A stretch of DNA of 64,000 nucleotides from assembly GCF_938030685.1 (NCBI RefSeq), contig NZ_CALHHX010000168.1, positions 7,743 to 71,742 on the forward strand, read 5' to 3'. Below, piece by piece: positions 16,434 through 25,375 of the stretch. The stretch is from an uncultured Campylobacter sp. Its GTDB lineage: Bacteria; Campylobacterota; Campylobacteria; Campylobacterales; Campylobacteraceae. Numbering within the stretch: the stretch's first letter is position 1; each line of letters opens with the position of its first letter. Made by a program: the position numbers and the translations under genes. The notes below the pieces were generated by a model. It saw only the letters and a program-made list of their open reading frames with translations, was not told the DNA's origin and ran no database searches.

Positions 16434-16656
16434 TTAATAGAGTAATATATCACAGTCGCCTAAATATTCATTGAGCAGCAATTGCAGACAAATACACACT
16501 CATACTCGTAGGACTTTTGATTCGCTTTGTAATAGACTGCACAAAAAACTTCTTATAATATGAATCTTATAAAAGTTTATTTGCCTCTATCGCTTTTGCT
16601 ATAAAGCACATAGTAATTTGTAGAAATGCACAACTAATCGCTAGTAACTTAGTTAG

Positions 16657-17952
16657 TTATAATGCCACCTTCAATTCTTTTACTCTCTTTTCAGCATATT
16701 CTTTTAATATAAGCGATAATGCTATAAGATTTTTATGCTTAACATACCCTGGAGGTAGGGTATTGTCAAAGCAATTTTCGTATAATAACTTATCTAGCTC
16801 TTTTGTGTCTGCAATGGCTTGAAATGTTTTTTCTTTATGGTTTATTACTACTATTCGTCTTTTTGAGAATTTTATATAATCATTAATAAATTTTTTATCT
16901 CCGCTTAGGAAAAATCCAACACCAAAATCAGCTTTTTCGTTTTTAAACAGTTCAATATACTGAATCCCATAAAAACAAAATATATCCCAAGCTTTATTTT
17001 TGGCTTCCTGAAAAATTTTGTCTAAGTTCCACTGTCTTATATCAAAATTCATAAATTCTGTCATTTTGGAGTTATCCTTAAAATACTCATAAGCGAAATT
17101 TAATACTTCTAAAAAAATAGGTCCAGATTTTCTCATTATTTTTGAAAATTCTATAGTTTTCTCGCTATAGCTAATCCTTTTAAATGATATTACAAACATT
17201 AATAACACATAGGAATATATAAAAGTATGATTTGAATATTTAAATCCATTAAAATTTAACCAATACTCTTTTTTGCTTATATCCAAATACATAGGAGAAC
17301 CATCCATATTACGGCAAAGCTTGCAATCCTCGTCTAGATAATTATGTGTAAAATAATAAATTCTGCGTCTTACTATATTATCAAGTAAAGACGTATCTTT
17401 AACATTTAAATTTTGAAATTTAAATAAAGCGCTTAGTTTGTTAAGTTTTATATTATATTTTTGTAATTCTTTTTCATATTCTAACGAATAAGTATGGTTT
17501 GAATTCATAAGATCTTCATCTATATAAGGCTGCGGATTTATATCTAAGTTATTTTCAAACACAAATTTTGCTATAGGGTTGCTGTCTATGCCTTTTGGAA
17601 TAAAACTATTACTATTTTTATCTTTCTCAATAAAAAGCCCCAAGGAATTAGAGTCGATATTTATAGATATGTCAATATTTTTCTTGATTCTACTGAGATT
17701 TTTATCCAGCAATAGTATGTTTTTGTAGGCAGATAACGAGCTTTTAAAAGAAAATTTATCATATTTTAAATTTGTGATCTGCCTTAAAATATCTTGTTGT
17801 ATAAACGTATCATCATTAGTTCCAATCATAAAAGTATAATTCTCAAATATTTGAGAATTATACGAGTATAACTTATAGATTTCTATTATATCTTGATTTT
17901 TTTGTAGATAAATAATATCTCTACAAAAGTTGGAAACTTCTTTATTCATCAT
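16657..17952 (-). CDS. AT-rich orphan gene, unknown function (possible acquired cargo)
   Basis: The 431-residue protein is encoded by very AT-rich DNA, in strong contrast with the GC-rich genes on both sides, and its codons favour A/T throughout. The protein is rich in Asn, Ile, Lys, Phe and Tyr. A central helix-rich region carries HTFIYSYVLLMFVISFKRISY, perhaps a buried helix rather than a membrane span. The C-terminal third (AWDIFCFYGIQYIELF, ADFGVGFFLSGDKKFINDY, RRIVVINHKEKTFQAI) has the rhythm of a PIN-like nuclease end, but this is only a resemblance. The start ATG at 17952 follows AAAGGGCAAAATAG. It is flanked by a degenerate direct repeat and coding remnants, pointing to transfer. No family recognised. 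Confidence 0.75.
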   Translation of the reverse strand: MMNKEVSNFCRDIIYLQKNQDIIEIYKLYSYNSQIFENYTFMIGTNDDTFIQQDILRQITNLKYDKFSFKSSLSAYKNILLLDKNLSRIKKNIDISINIDSNSLGLFIEKDKNSNSFIPKGIDSNPIAKFVFENNLDINPQPYIDEDLMNSNHTYSLEYEKELQKYNIKLNKLSALFKFQNLNVKDTSLLDNIVRRRIYYFTHNYLDEDCKLCRNMDGSPMYLDISKKEYWLNFNGFKYSNHTFIYSYVLLMFVISFKRISYSEKTIEFSKIMRKSGPIFLEVLNFAYEYFKDNSKMTEFMNFDIRQWNLDKIFQEAKNKAWDIFCFYGIQYIELFKNEKADFGVGFFLSGDKKFINDYIKFSKRRIVVINHKEKTFQAIADTKELDKLLYENCFDNTLPPGYVKHKNLIALSLILKEYAEKRVKELKVAL

Positions 17953-18400
17953 CTATTTTGCCCTTTTTGTGTACTAAGTACTTGCATGTGTTTGGGTTCT
18001 ATTGCTCCTATCAACATTATAGCATGTAATTCTTGCATGCCGATCTCGATCTTATCGTTGAACTCAAACTCACTATCGTAGATAAAACGCACCTAGCACT
18101 GATGGAGACTAGAGCGCTATCTACCTTTTTGAACTCTATATTACCGTAGTTTGCGTCTAAATCACCCGAATGTTCACGTAGAATGCACATACAAACACCA
18201 TCTGATTATACTTTGCACGCTTTTGATCGTTAACTAGCGACAAAAACTATTTGTCGTAGTCGCTCTTGCAATCGCTCGTATCCTTGTATAAAACATATCT
18301 ATCTACTAGCTGTTGCTCTAAAATCAATGGCGTAACTGTTCACACGCTTGTTCTTGATCTGCGCGAAATAAAGCCACCGAAGCGCCACCAAAGTTTTAGC
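17949..18400 (-). pseudogene. Decayed coding remnants upstream of the orphan gene
   Basis: Several short, protein-like stretches lie in different minus-strand frames. Near 18376-18305 is LYFAQIKNKRVNSYAIDF, related to the 16284-16433 fragment. Farther down is GNIEFKKVDSALVSIS. From 18092 to a TGA at 17949-17951 an open segment reads VRFIYDSEFEFNDKIEIGM, then QELHAIMLIGAIEPKHMQV, then a short tail. That TGA overlaps the ATGATG start of the orphan gene, the layout of a translationally coupled pair, so this was probably the end of an upstream partner gene. The rest of the spacer to 18542 shows nothing. Confidence 0.4.
18320..18373 (-). repeat. Degenerate direct repeat, copy 2
   Basis: This is the partner of 16371-16424 (about 85 percent identical, same orientation). 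The matched core is TTCTTGATCTGCGCGAAATA with one more base or two at each side. Its location just outside the decayed coding remnants makes it the distal border of the AT-rich segment. Confidence 0.6.
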
Positions 18401-18542
18401 GGCTAAATCCTGCACCGTCATCTCGCAATGGAATTAAATTTAGCAAATTCTATCACGACATAAACGCGACGTTGCTGCTCGTAATCTCGTAGCGAAATTA
18501 AATTTATCTGCAGCCTCTGACTTTACTGCCTTTAGCTGCGCT

Positions 18543-20012
18543 TTAAATTTTACTTTCAAAGCCCGTTTCTGCCGCGTCGCGGTAGAAATCGATCTGATCT
18601 TTTTTGATAATGCGGATGTAGTCGGTGCTGCCGGGATGCCCGCTTTGAAAGCCCGCCGTCATCACGTAGGTGCCGTCTTCCTCGATGAGCCCGCGCTGCA
18701 GAGCCTCGCTTATGATACGTGCGAGCAGCGAGTTGATGCTAGTTTTTTCCTTAACCATCGCTGGATTTACGCCCCACACGAGACTTAGCGCGTGCGCGGT
18801 CTGCTCGTCGTGTGCGATTGCGATGATGTCGATTTTGGCGCGGTTGCGTGCGAGTTTGATCGCTGAGCGCCCCGAGCCCGTGATCGAAAGTATCGCGCCT
18901 GCGCCCAGCCTTGCGGCAAGCGCTGCGGTGCTTGAGGTGATCATATCGGTCTCGTCGTAGAAATCGTAATCGTTAAATTTATCGTAAGGATAGATCTTTT
19001 CGGTCTCGCGGATCGTCTCGCTCATCGCGGCGACCACGGCTGCGGGGTTTTTGCCGATGGCGCTTTCCTCGCTTAGCATCACGGCGTCGGTGCCGTCGAG
19101 CACGGCGTTTGCGACGTCGCTGATCTCGGCTCTGGTGGCGCGCTCGTGCTCGGTCATGCTAAGCATCATCTGCGTGGCGGTGATGACGGGCTTTGAGCGG
19201 GCGTTGGCTAACGCTATGATGCGCTTTTGGATGCGCGGGATCTCATAAAACGGCATCTCGATGCCCAGATCTCCGCGCGCGACCATTATGCCGTCGCTTG
19301 CTTCGATGATCTGCTCGATGTTTTCTACAGCGTCGAATTTCTCGATCTTGGCGTAAATTTTAGCTTTTGAGCCCAGAGAGTTTAAAATTTCGCGCACGCG
19401 CAGGATGTCGTTTTGAGACTGCACGAAGGAGATGCCTACGAAATTTACGCCGTGCGCCGCGCCCCAGCGCAGATCTGCGAGGTCTTTTTGCGTGATAACG
19501 TCGATATTTAGGCGGGTATTTGGGAAGTTCACCCCCTTATTTGAGCTTAAAAAGCCGTCATTTTCGAGCACCGCTCGCACGCCTTGCTCGCTTACCGCGA
19601 CTACCTTGGCGCGGATCGAGCCGTCGTAGAGGTAGATAAACTCGCCCGCCTTCATCAGCGGCAAAATTTCGGGGTGGTTGATACACAGCTCGTATTCGCC
19701 TGGGGCGGTCTTTTTGCCGATTATTTCGCGAGGAAGGAAGGTGATTTTATCGCCCGTTTTTAGTTTAAAATTTTCCTCGAGTTTGCCGACGCGGATCTTT
19801 GGACCGCTGATGTCCTGAAAGACGCCTATTCGTACGCCCAGGCTCTTTTCTACGGCGCGGATTTTGTTTAAATTTGCCTCGTGATACTCGTGCGTGCCGT
19901 GGCTGAAGTTCATCCTAAAGGCGTTGCAGCCCGCCTTTACCATCGCGCTCATCATCTCTTCACTGTCGCTTGCGGGCCCGATGGTCGCTAGGATTTTGGT
20001 TTTTTTAAGCAT
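18543..20012 (-). CDS. pyk: Pyruvate kinase
   Basis: The 489-residue protein is full length. Pyruvate kinase transfers phosphate from phosphoenolpyruvate to ADP, giving pyruvate and ATP. Visible family signatures are KILATIGPASDSEEMM and NAFRMNFSHGTHEYH at the N-terminus, a B domain, IYAKIEKFDAVENIEQIIEASDGIMVARGDLGIEM with the catalytic Lys and Mg ligands, PVITATQMM, and TRAEISDVANAVLDGTDAVMLSEESA. The C-terminal domain binds effectors. The start has AAAGGAGAAAAG ahead of the ATG. The gene stands alone, with an AT-box array downstream of mqo separating it from that gene. The function is secure; whether flux is glycolytic depends on the sugar use of the host strain. Confidence 0.97.
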   Translation of the reverse strand: MLKKTKILATIGPASDSEEMMSAMVKAGCNAFRMNFSHGTHEYHEANLNKIRAVEKSLGVRIGVFQDISGPKIRVGKLEENFKLKTGDKITFLPREIIGKKTAPGEYELCINHPEILPLMKAGEFIYLYDGSIRAKVVAVSEQGVRAVLENDGFLSSNKGVNFPNTRLNIDVITQKDLADLRWGAAHGVNFVGISFVQSQNDILRVREILNSLGSKAKIYAKIEKFDAVENIEQIIEASDGIMVARGDLGIEMPFYEIPRIQKRIIALANARSKPVITATQMMLSMTEHERATRAEISDVANAVLDGTDAVMLSEESAIGKNPAAVVAAMSETIRETEKIYPYDKFNDYDFYDETDMITSSTAALAARLGAGAILSITGSGRSAIKLARNRAKIDIIAIAHDEQTAHALSLVWGVNPAMVKEKTSINSLLARIISEALQRGLIEEDGTYVMTAGFQSGHPGSTDYIRIIKKDQIDFYRDAAETGFESKI

Positions 20013-20059
20013 CTTTTCTCCTTTAAATTTAAAATTTATCGCCGCATTGGCGAAATTTT

Positions 20060-20322
20060 ACGTGAAATTTTGAAATTTCTAAATTTTAAAATTCGCTAGG
20101 CGAAGGAATTTTAAAATTTTATGACGCAGGAGAATTTTAGAATTCTACGGCATGGCTAAATTTTAAAATTTCATAGCTTGCTGTGTGGGTTAAATTCTAA
20201 AAATTCGCGTTTGAATGAAATTCAAAAATCCCCAATATATGTGAAGCGCGAGCAAAATTCTAAAATCCTCGCCGAAGTAAAATTTTAAAATTCTTGCCCG
20301 AGCGAAATTTAAAAATTCCTCT
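20060..20322. repeat. Array of degenerate AAATTTTAAAATT boxes
   Basis: The spacer between mqo and pyk is nearly filled by about eight imperfect copies of a (G/A)AAATTYTAAAATTY box, spaced about 25-45 bases apart and joined by GC-rich linkers such as GGCGAAG, GCAGGAG, GCGCGAG and CCCGAGC. Each box is itself close to a palindrome. Single boxes occur all over this window, but this is the densest run. The boxes may bind a nucleoid protein or act in processing; no role can be read from the sequence. Confidence 0.55.
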
Positions 20323-21669
20323 TTATCGCATCATTTCCGCATCAAATTTTGCATCATCAAAGCTCACTCCCAAATATTCGCAGGCACTTTTTGCGTCGCG
20401 AAGTGCGTTGCCTAGGCAGCTCGTAGCGCCGGGGCTTGGGGTCATATTAAAGATAATCCCCGGATTTTCGCCTATTCTAGCTTCGCCTAAAAGCAGCTTT
20501 TTTTGCGAGTGTGAGATTACTTGCGGGCGCACGCCGCCAAAGCCCTTGGCATAATAAATATCCTCCTCGCGGATGCTAGGTATGATCTTGCGCGCATTTT
20601 TGATGAAAAGCTTTTTACCTAAAATCGGTATCTCAAAGCCTATATTGCGGATTAAGAAGTCCCTTACCTCGCTATCGCCAAAATTTTGCCAAATAACCTT
20701 GGCTACGTCCATGTCAAAATTTAATGACTGAAAAAATTCCGGCACCGAACGACAACCCTTGTAGCGCTCAAGCTTCGGCAGTGTAAGTGCGGTAGGGCCA
20801 AATCTCGTGCAGCCGTCTGCGAGTAAATCCGGATCGCCGTGAAGCGCGGCAAATGGAAGCTTTGGGTTTTGCACCATGTAAACCTTGCCGTTTAGAAGTT
20901 TTTGCTTGGTTAGATAGAAGCTGCCCGCGATGCAAATCGTGCTGAGATCCTGCCCAAGCCCCATTTTGTGCGCTAGCCACAGCGAATGAGCGCCCGCATC
21001 TACGACTACGAAATCAGCGCTTAGCGAGAGTCTATTTGCGGTGCGGATATAGAACTTATCGCCTACTTTAGTGATGTTTTGCACCTCGGTGTTGAGGTAC
21101 AGATCGCAGGTTTTGCCATCCACGTTTTTAGCGTTTTGCACGAAGGAATTCGCCATCGCGCCGTAATCGATCGTCGTGTAAACTCCCGATTGCACGCCCA
21201 TTGCTACGATATCCTCCGCTCTCTCCTCGCCGCGCCCGTCAAAAACTAGCTTGGGCTCGATTTTTTTGAGCTCTTCCTTGTCGAAAAGCTGCAAATACGG
21301 ATAAAGCTCTTTAAATTTCTCAAAGCGCTCTTTAATTAGCCCTACCTCGCTTTCGCCCACGCCAAGAGCCATTTTCTGCCCTTGAAATAAAAATTTATTC
21401 TCATATCCGTGCTTTTGGCAATATTTCACGATCATATCCGCCTTGCGCTTGACTTCGATCGCTTTTTGCAGATCGTAGTTGGTCTCGATGTCGCCGCAAT
21501 GAATCGTCTGGGAATTTGCACTGGCTTTAGAATTTAGCGTCGCAAGCCCTTCGTATTTTTCAAGTAGAGCGATATTTTTGATTCCGCTAAATTCTGCCAG
21601 CACGTACGCTAGCGCGCTGCCCGTGATACCGCCGCCTATGATGATTACTTCGTAATGTTTTTCTTGCAT
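20323..21669 (-). CDS. mqo: Malate:quinone oxidoreductase
   Basis: The 448-residue flavoprotein begins with an FAD-binding Rossmann motif (VIIIGGGITGSALAYVLAE). It aligns in memory with H. pylori Mqo through NSQTIHCGDIETNY, QKMALGVG, AGSFY, GKVYMVQNPKLPFAALHGDPD, RFGPTALTLPKLER and the C-terminal FNMTPSPGATSCLGNAL. Mqo is a peripheral membrane enzyme that oxidises malate to oxaloacetate and passes electrons to menaquinone, standing in for NAD-dependent malate dehydrogenase in the citric acid cycle. The gene is divergent from the TRAP binding-protein gene with a 121-base gap holding both promoters; the ribosome site is AAAGGGC. The family call is firm; 2-hydroxyglutarate oxidases (LhgO) are more distant relatives. 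Confidence 0.92.
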   Translation of the reverse strand: MQEKHYEVIIIGGGITGSALAYVLAEFSGIKNIALLEKYEGLATLNSKASANSQTIHCGDIETNYDLQKAIEVKRKADMIVKYCQKHGYENKFLFQGQKMALGVGESEVGLIKERFEKFKELYPYLQLFDKEELKKIEPKLVFDGRGEERAEDIVAMGVQSGVYTTIDYGAMANSFVQNAKNVDGKTCDLYLNTEVQNITKVGDKFYIRTANRLSLSADFVVVDAGAHSLWLAHKMGLGQDLSTICIAGSFYLTKQKLLNGKVYMVQNPKLPFAALHGDPDLLADGCTRFGPTALTLPKLERYKGCRSVPEFFQSLNFDMDVAKVIWQNFGDSEVRDFLIRNIGFEIPILGKKLFIKNARKIIPSIREEDIYYAKGFGGVRPQVISHSQKKLLLGEARIGENPGIIFNMTPSPGATSCLGNALRDAKSACEYLGVSFDDAKFDAEMMR

Positions 21670-21790
21670 GCCCTTTCCTTATCGAATTTGGCTGCAATTG
21701 TGCGAAAATTTCGCTTAAAAGCTAGTTATAAAAGCGTGAATTTAGATGATTTTATATAAAATTCGCACCATTTCATTTTGGGAGTAGTAT

Positions 21791-22975
21791 ATGAAAAAAT
21801 CGATTCTTGTCGGATTAAGTTTGATTATAGCCACGTCGCTGTGGGGCGCGGATAAGAAAGTTTATCACCTTAAGCTAGCTCAGACTTACGAGCTTAGTAT
21901 GCCTATCGTAGGCGATGTCGCCAAGCGTATGGCGGATCTTGCAGATAGTATGTCTGATGGCAGGCTGAAAATCAGCATCGACGCGCCTAGCAAGCATAAA
22001 GCGCCTTTTGCGATCTATGATATGGTCAAAAACGGACAATACGATTTAGGCTATACTGCGAGCTACTATTATAAAGGTAAAAATAGCGCAAATATGCTGT
22101 TTACGACGGTGCCTTTTGGTATGACGAAAGACGAACAGCACGCTTGGTATTACTTCGGCGGAGGCAAGGAGCTAGCGGATAAATTCTATGCTAAAAGCAA
22201 TCTAAAGGTCTTTAATATTCTAAATAGCGGTATGCAGATGGGCGGTTGGTTTAAAAAAGAGATTAATACGCTAGACGATTTAAAAGGGCTTAAATTTAGA
22301 ATTCCAAGCTTTGGCGGGGAGGTCATGAGCCGCCTTGGCGTCGCAGTCGCTACGATACCGGTAGGTGAGCTATATATGGCACTAGAGATGGGCACCATCG
22401 ATGCGGTCGAGTGGGCAAGTCCTAGCTTTGATATACCTCTAGGCTTTCACAAGGTCGCAAATTACTATTATACGGGATGGCAAGAACCCGCTAGCGAGCA
22501 GCAGATAGTGATAAATCTACAAACTTGGCAGAAGCTTCCTAAGGATTTGCAAAATATCCTGGAAGCCTCTATCGCAAAGGCGCGCGAATACGCAGAAAAC
22601 GAGACGTTTTATAAAAACGTAATAATTTGGGACGAGATCAAAAAGAAATATCCAAACGTTCAGATTCGCTCGTTTTCGCCTGAAATTATGCGTGCGCTTC
22701 GCAAGGCGACGGATGAAATTTTAGCCGAAGAAAGCGAGAAAAATCCCGATTTCAAAGAGATTTGGGAGAGCCAAAAGGCGTTTTTAGCTAAAGCTAGAAC
22801 GTGGACGAAGATGGGCGATTTTACATATATTGAAAAAACGGGCGACGTTGAAGCCGAGCAGAATTTCACCGCTTCGGTGAAAAAAATCTCTGTTCCTGAG
22901 CCCGTAAATAGCGCAGCCAGCGAGATAAATGCAAGCACTGCTGCGCCAAAAAACGAGGATAATCAGACGAAATAG
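21791..22975 (+). CDS. TRAP transporter periplasmic binding protein (DctP/TakP type)
   Basis: The 394-residue protein has a signal peptide (MKKSILVGLSLIIATSLWGA) and the DctP solute-receptor fold. Landmarks are LDDLKGLKFRIPSFGGEVMSRLGV, with the Arg that clamps a substrate carboxylate, then VGELYMALEMGTIDAVEWASPSFD and YYYTGWQEPASEQQIVIN. This version is closest to TakP-like receptors for alpha-keto acids, where VEW and the GW(H/Q)EP motif line the pocket. The last 50 residues are an extra Ala/Ser/Glu-rich tail beyond the domain. No DctQ or DctM permease gene follows, so it must serve a permease elsewhere or act alone. GGGAG lies a few bases before the ATG, and TATAAAAT at 21755 may be the -10 box. 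Confidence 0.9.
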   Translation: MKKSILVGLSLIIATSLWGADKKVYHLKLAQTYELSMPIVGDVAKRMADLADSMSDGRLKISIDAPSKHKAPFAIYDMVKNGQYDLGYTASYYYKGKNSANMLFTTVPFGMTKDEQHAWYYFGGGKELADKFYAKSNLKVFNILNSGMQMGGWFKKEINTLDDLKGLKFRIPSFGGEVMSRLGVAVATIPVGELYMALEMGTIDAVEWASPSFDIPLGFHKVANYYYTGWQEPASEQQIVINLQTWQKLPKDLQNILEASIAKAREYAENETFYKNVIIWDEIKKKYPNVQIRSFSPEIMRALRKATDEILAEESEKNPDFKEIWESQKAFLAKARTWTKMGDFTYIEKTGDVEAEQNFTASVKKISVPEPVNSAASEINASTAAPKNEDNQTK

Positions 22976-24032
22976 TGCTTCATTTTTTAGCTGCGTTTTT
23001 ATGCCGCGCGGCTAAACTAAGCGCCAGATAAAGGTGTATGCGGCTTAAATTTGATCGGCAATTTAGACGAGGCGTGGGTGATTAAAATGCAGGCGATTTA
23101 CTTATTTGCAGCTGTGTAGTTCGGCAATATCGTTAAAATTTTAATTTACGAAAGCAGCGATAAAATTTTATCGCTGCTTTAGCATTTAAGTTAAGGCGTG
23201 CAATTTGCATCATTGCTTTTAAAGTCCAATTTAAAAGCCGCTCGGTCGCCGCCGCACAAGGCTAGAATTTTATCAAGCTCCAAGCCTCCTATCTTTTTGC
23301 TTTATTCCTTATACCTTTTGCGTTATTTAAGCTTGATATTCCGCCGTGCTTGCTTGCGGGCGACATTGAGCGAGAGAGAATTAATCTTGCTTTTTCATTT
23401 CGCGTAGTTAGCAGAGGAGCTTTGGCGAAGCGTGCCAATCTGAGATTTTATTAGTAGCTTTCATAAATTCCGCATTTTAAAATTTTAATGTTTCTGTCTT
23501 GCCGATACCGCTTTTAAATGAAATTTGCTTTGGGTTTTCTTGCTGTATAAAGCAGTGAACTTCAAATAAAATGGCAAAATTTTAAAATCTACACGCTTAA
23601 ATATCACAAGTAAGGAGAATTTAAAATTTTTTCCTTCGGAGATCAAGTACAAAGCGCGTTAGAAAAAATTTTATAGATCAAATTTCATTTTAAGCGATTG
23701 CAAATTTAAAAGCTTGCATGTAAATTTTTTTAAAGCCTGCTCTAGTTAGAATTTATCACTAAACTAGACGGGCTTAGCCCTGGGATTTCACCGCGTCAAT
23801 TTTAAAATTTTGCGCGAGTTGCGCTTAAAATTTTAAAATTCAATTCTACCTGCAAAAACTCTTAAATTTCATGGCTTAGAATTTTGATGCAGAATTTTGC
23901 CGCAACGCTATTTTTTGGGATGCGATAAAACTACACGGCATGCAAAGCCGCGTAGAATATTGAGCTAGGCTCGCTGTTGCAAGCCTAGCGAATGTCGCAA
24001 GCTAAAAAGGCGCTATTGCAAAGCGTAAAATT
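22976..24032. other. Long gene-free spacer (1.06 kb)
   Basis: The spacer between the convergent TRAP receptor gene and metK has no supported gene. The open frame at 23198-23407 has no ribosome site and a leucine/serine/arginine composition typical of chance frames. The segment carries several AAATTTTAAAATTT boxes (near 23478, 23578, 23805 and 23829) and a perfect 30-base palindrome at 23151. It is too diffuse to be called a decayed gene, although its length suggests one was lost. Confidence 0.45.
23151..23180. terminator. Perfect 30-bp palindrome, possible bidirectional terminator
   Basis: AAAGCAGCGATAAAA is followed directly by its exact reverse complement. As RNA it would fold into a stem of up to 13 pairs with a short A/U loop, and the arms end in AAA and TTT, so it could work in either direction. 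It lies 176 bases past the TRAP receptor stop codon, and the T tract is short. Confidence 0.45.
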
Positions 24033-25232
24033 TTATTTCAAAGCCTTAAAAAGCTCCACGCCGTCAAGCTGCTCCCACGGGTACTCGTCGTTTCCGACCT
24101 GTCCGCGTGCGGCGACGTCGGCGTAGAGAAAGCTTCCTTTGCCAGGGCGATCAAGACCGAATTTATCGATGATCCAGCGCGGCGTGAGCGGGAATTTTTC
24201 AAGCACGAAAGCAGATAGCTCATCGTCGCTCGCTGCGCCTAAATTTGTCCCCATACAATCGACGCTGACGCTGACGGGCTTTGCCACGCCGATTGCGTAG
24301 CTGAGCTGGACGATGCATTTTTTCGCAAGCCCCGCCGCGACGATATTTTTGGCGATATAGCGCGCCGCATAAAGACCGCTGCGATCGACCTTGGTGTAGT
24401 CTTTGCTGCTTTGAGCGCCGCCGCCGATCGGGCTGTAGCCGCCGAAGCTATCTACGATCAGTTTGCGCCCCGTTAGGCCGCTGTCGTGAAGTGAGCTATG
24501 ATTTACGTAGCGACCGGTCGGGTTGATGTAGATGATCGTTTTGCTTTTGTCATAAAGCCCCTTCGGAAGCCCCGCCGAATCGATCAAATTTCCGATCAGA
24601 TCTCGGACGCGCTCGATGCTCATACTCTCGACGCATGGCGCGGAAACCACGATCGTATGGATGCTTTGCGGCTTGCACTCCTCAAAATTTGCCTTCGTGC
24701 CGTAATCGACGCTAACCTGCGTCTTAATATCGACGCCAAGCTCGTTAGGATGGGATTTTGCGTAGGCATAAACGTGATCGCAAAGCGCTCTTGCGTAGGT
24801 AATCGCCGCCGGCATAAAATTTTTCGTTTCGCAGCTTGCGAAGCCGAACATTATGCCCTGATCTCCCGCTCCGATCTCGCCGCCCTCTTGATCGACGCCT
24901 TGGTTGATGTCGGGGCTTTGCTGGTTTAAAAATACGTCCACTTGCAGATCCTGTGGGTGCAAGCACTGTGCGCGCGTGAAGTAGGGGTTGTCGTTGTAGC
25001 CGATCTCGCCAAGCGCACCCTTTACGATGTGGCGATAATCGTCGTGGGTAAAATCGATCTTGGCGTTTACTTCGCCGCCGATTACTACGTGTTTGCCCGC
25101 GATGAAAACTTCCGCCGCGACGCGTCCGTTGGGATCTTGTTTTAAAATTTCATCCACGATGCTATCTGCGATGATATCGGCGCATTTATCCGGATGACCG
25201 GGGCTTACGACCTCGCTGGTAAATAGATACAT
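24033..25232 (-). CDS. metK: S-adenosylmethionine synthetase
   Basis: The 399-residue protein is full length for MetK, which makes S-adenosylmethionine from methionine and ATP for all methylation, polyamine and autoinducer chemistry. Key motifs are SEVVSPGHPDKCADIIADSIVD at the N-terminus, the ATP-binding GAGDQGIMFGFA, GRYVNHSS, and the phosphate loop GGGAQSSKDYTKVDRSG, where many homologues read GGGAFSGKDPTKVDRS. The start ATG at 25232 follows AATTAGGAGCAGAT. The gene is alone on the minus strand, divergent from sstT. A plus-strand frame at 24498-24929 is an antisense shadow. Confidence 0.97.
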   Translation of the reverse strand: MYLFTSEVVSPGHPDKCADIIADSIVDEILKQDPNGRVAAEVFIAGKHVVIGGEVNAKIDFTHDDYRHIVKGALGEIGYNDNPYFTRAQCLHPQDLQVDVFLNQQSPDINQGVDQEGGEIGAGDQGIMFGFASCETKNFMPAAITYARALCDHVYAYAKSHPNELGVDIKTQVSVDYGTKANFEECKPQSIHTIVVSAPCVESMSIERVRDLIGNLIDSAGLPKGLYDKSKTIIYINPTGRYVNHSSLHDSGLTGRKLIVDSFGGYSPIGGGAQSSKDYTKVDRSGLYAARYIAKNIVAAGLAKKCIVQLSYAIGVAKPVSVSVDCMGTNLGAASDDELSAFVLEKFPLTPRWIIDKFGLDRPGKGSFLYADVAARGQVGNDEYPWEQLDGVELFKALK

Positions 25233-25375
25233 ATCTGCTCCTAATTAAAATTTCGGGGCATTTTATCTAACGAGGTTTTAAGATTGACTAAAAATTACGA
25301 AATTCCGCTCAAATTTAAATGTGCTTAAATAAAATTTCGATATATTTCAAACGACACTTTATTGAAAGGTAAGAA

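Noticed and set aside
20013..20322. CRISPR array
   Set aside because: The boxes are degenerate, palindromic and unequal in spacing, spacers are not unique 30-mers, and no cas gene is present.
24498..24929. 143-codon plus-strand frame inside metK
   Set aside because: Entirely antisense to metK, whose sequence is conserved throughout.
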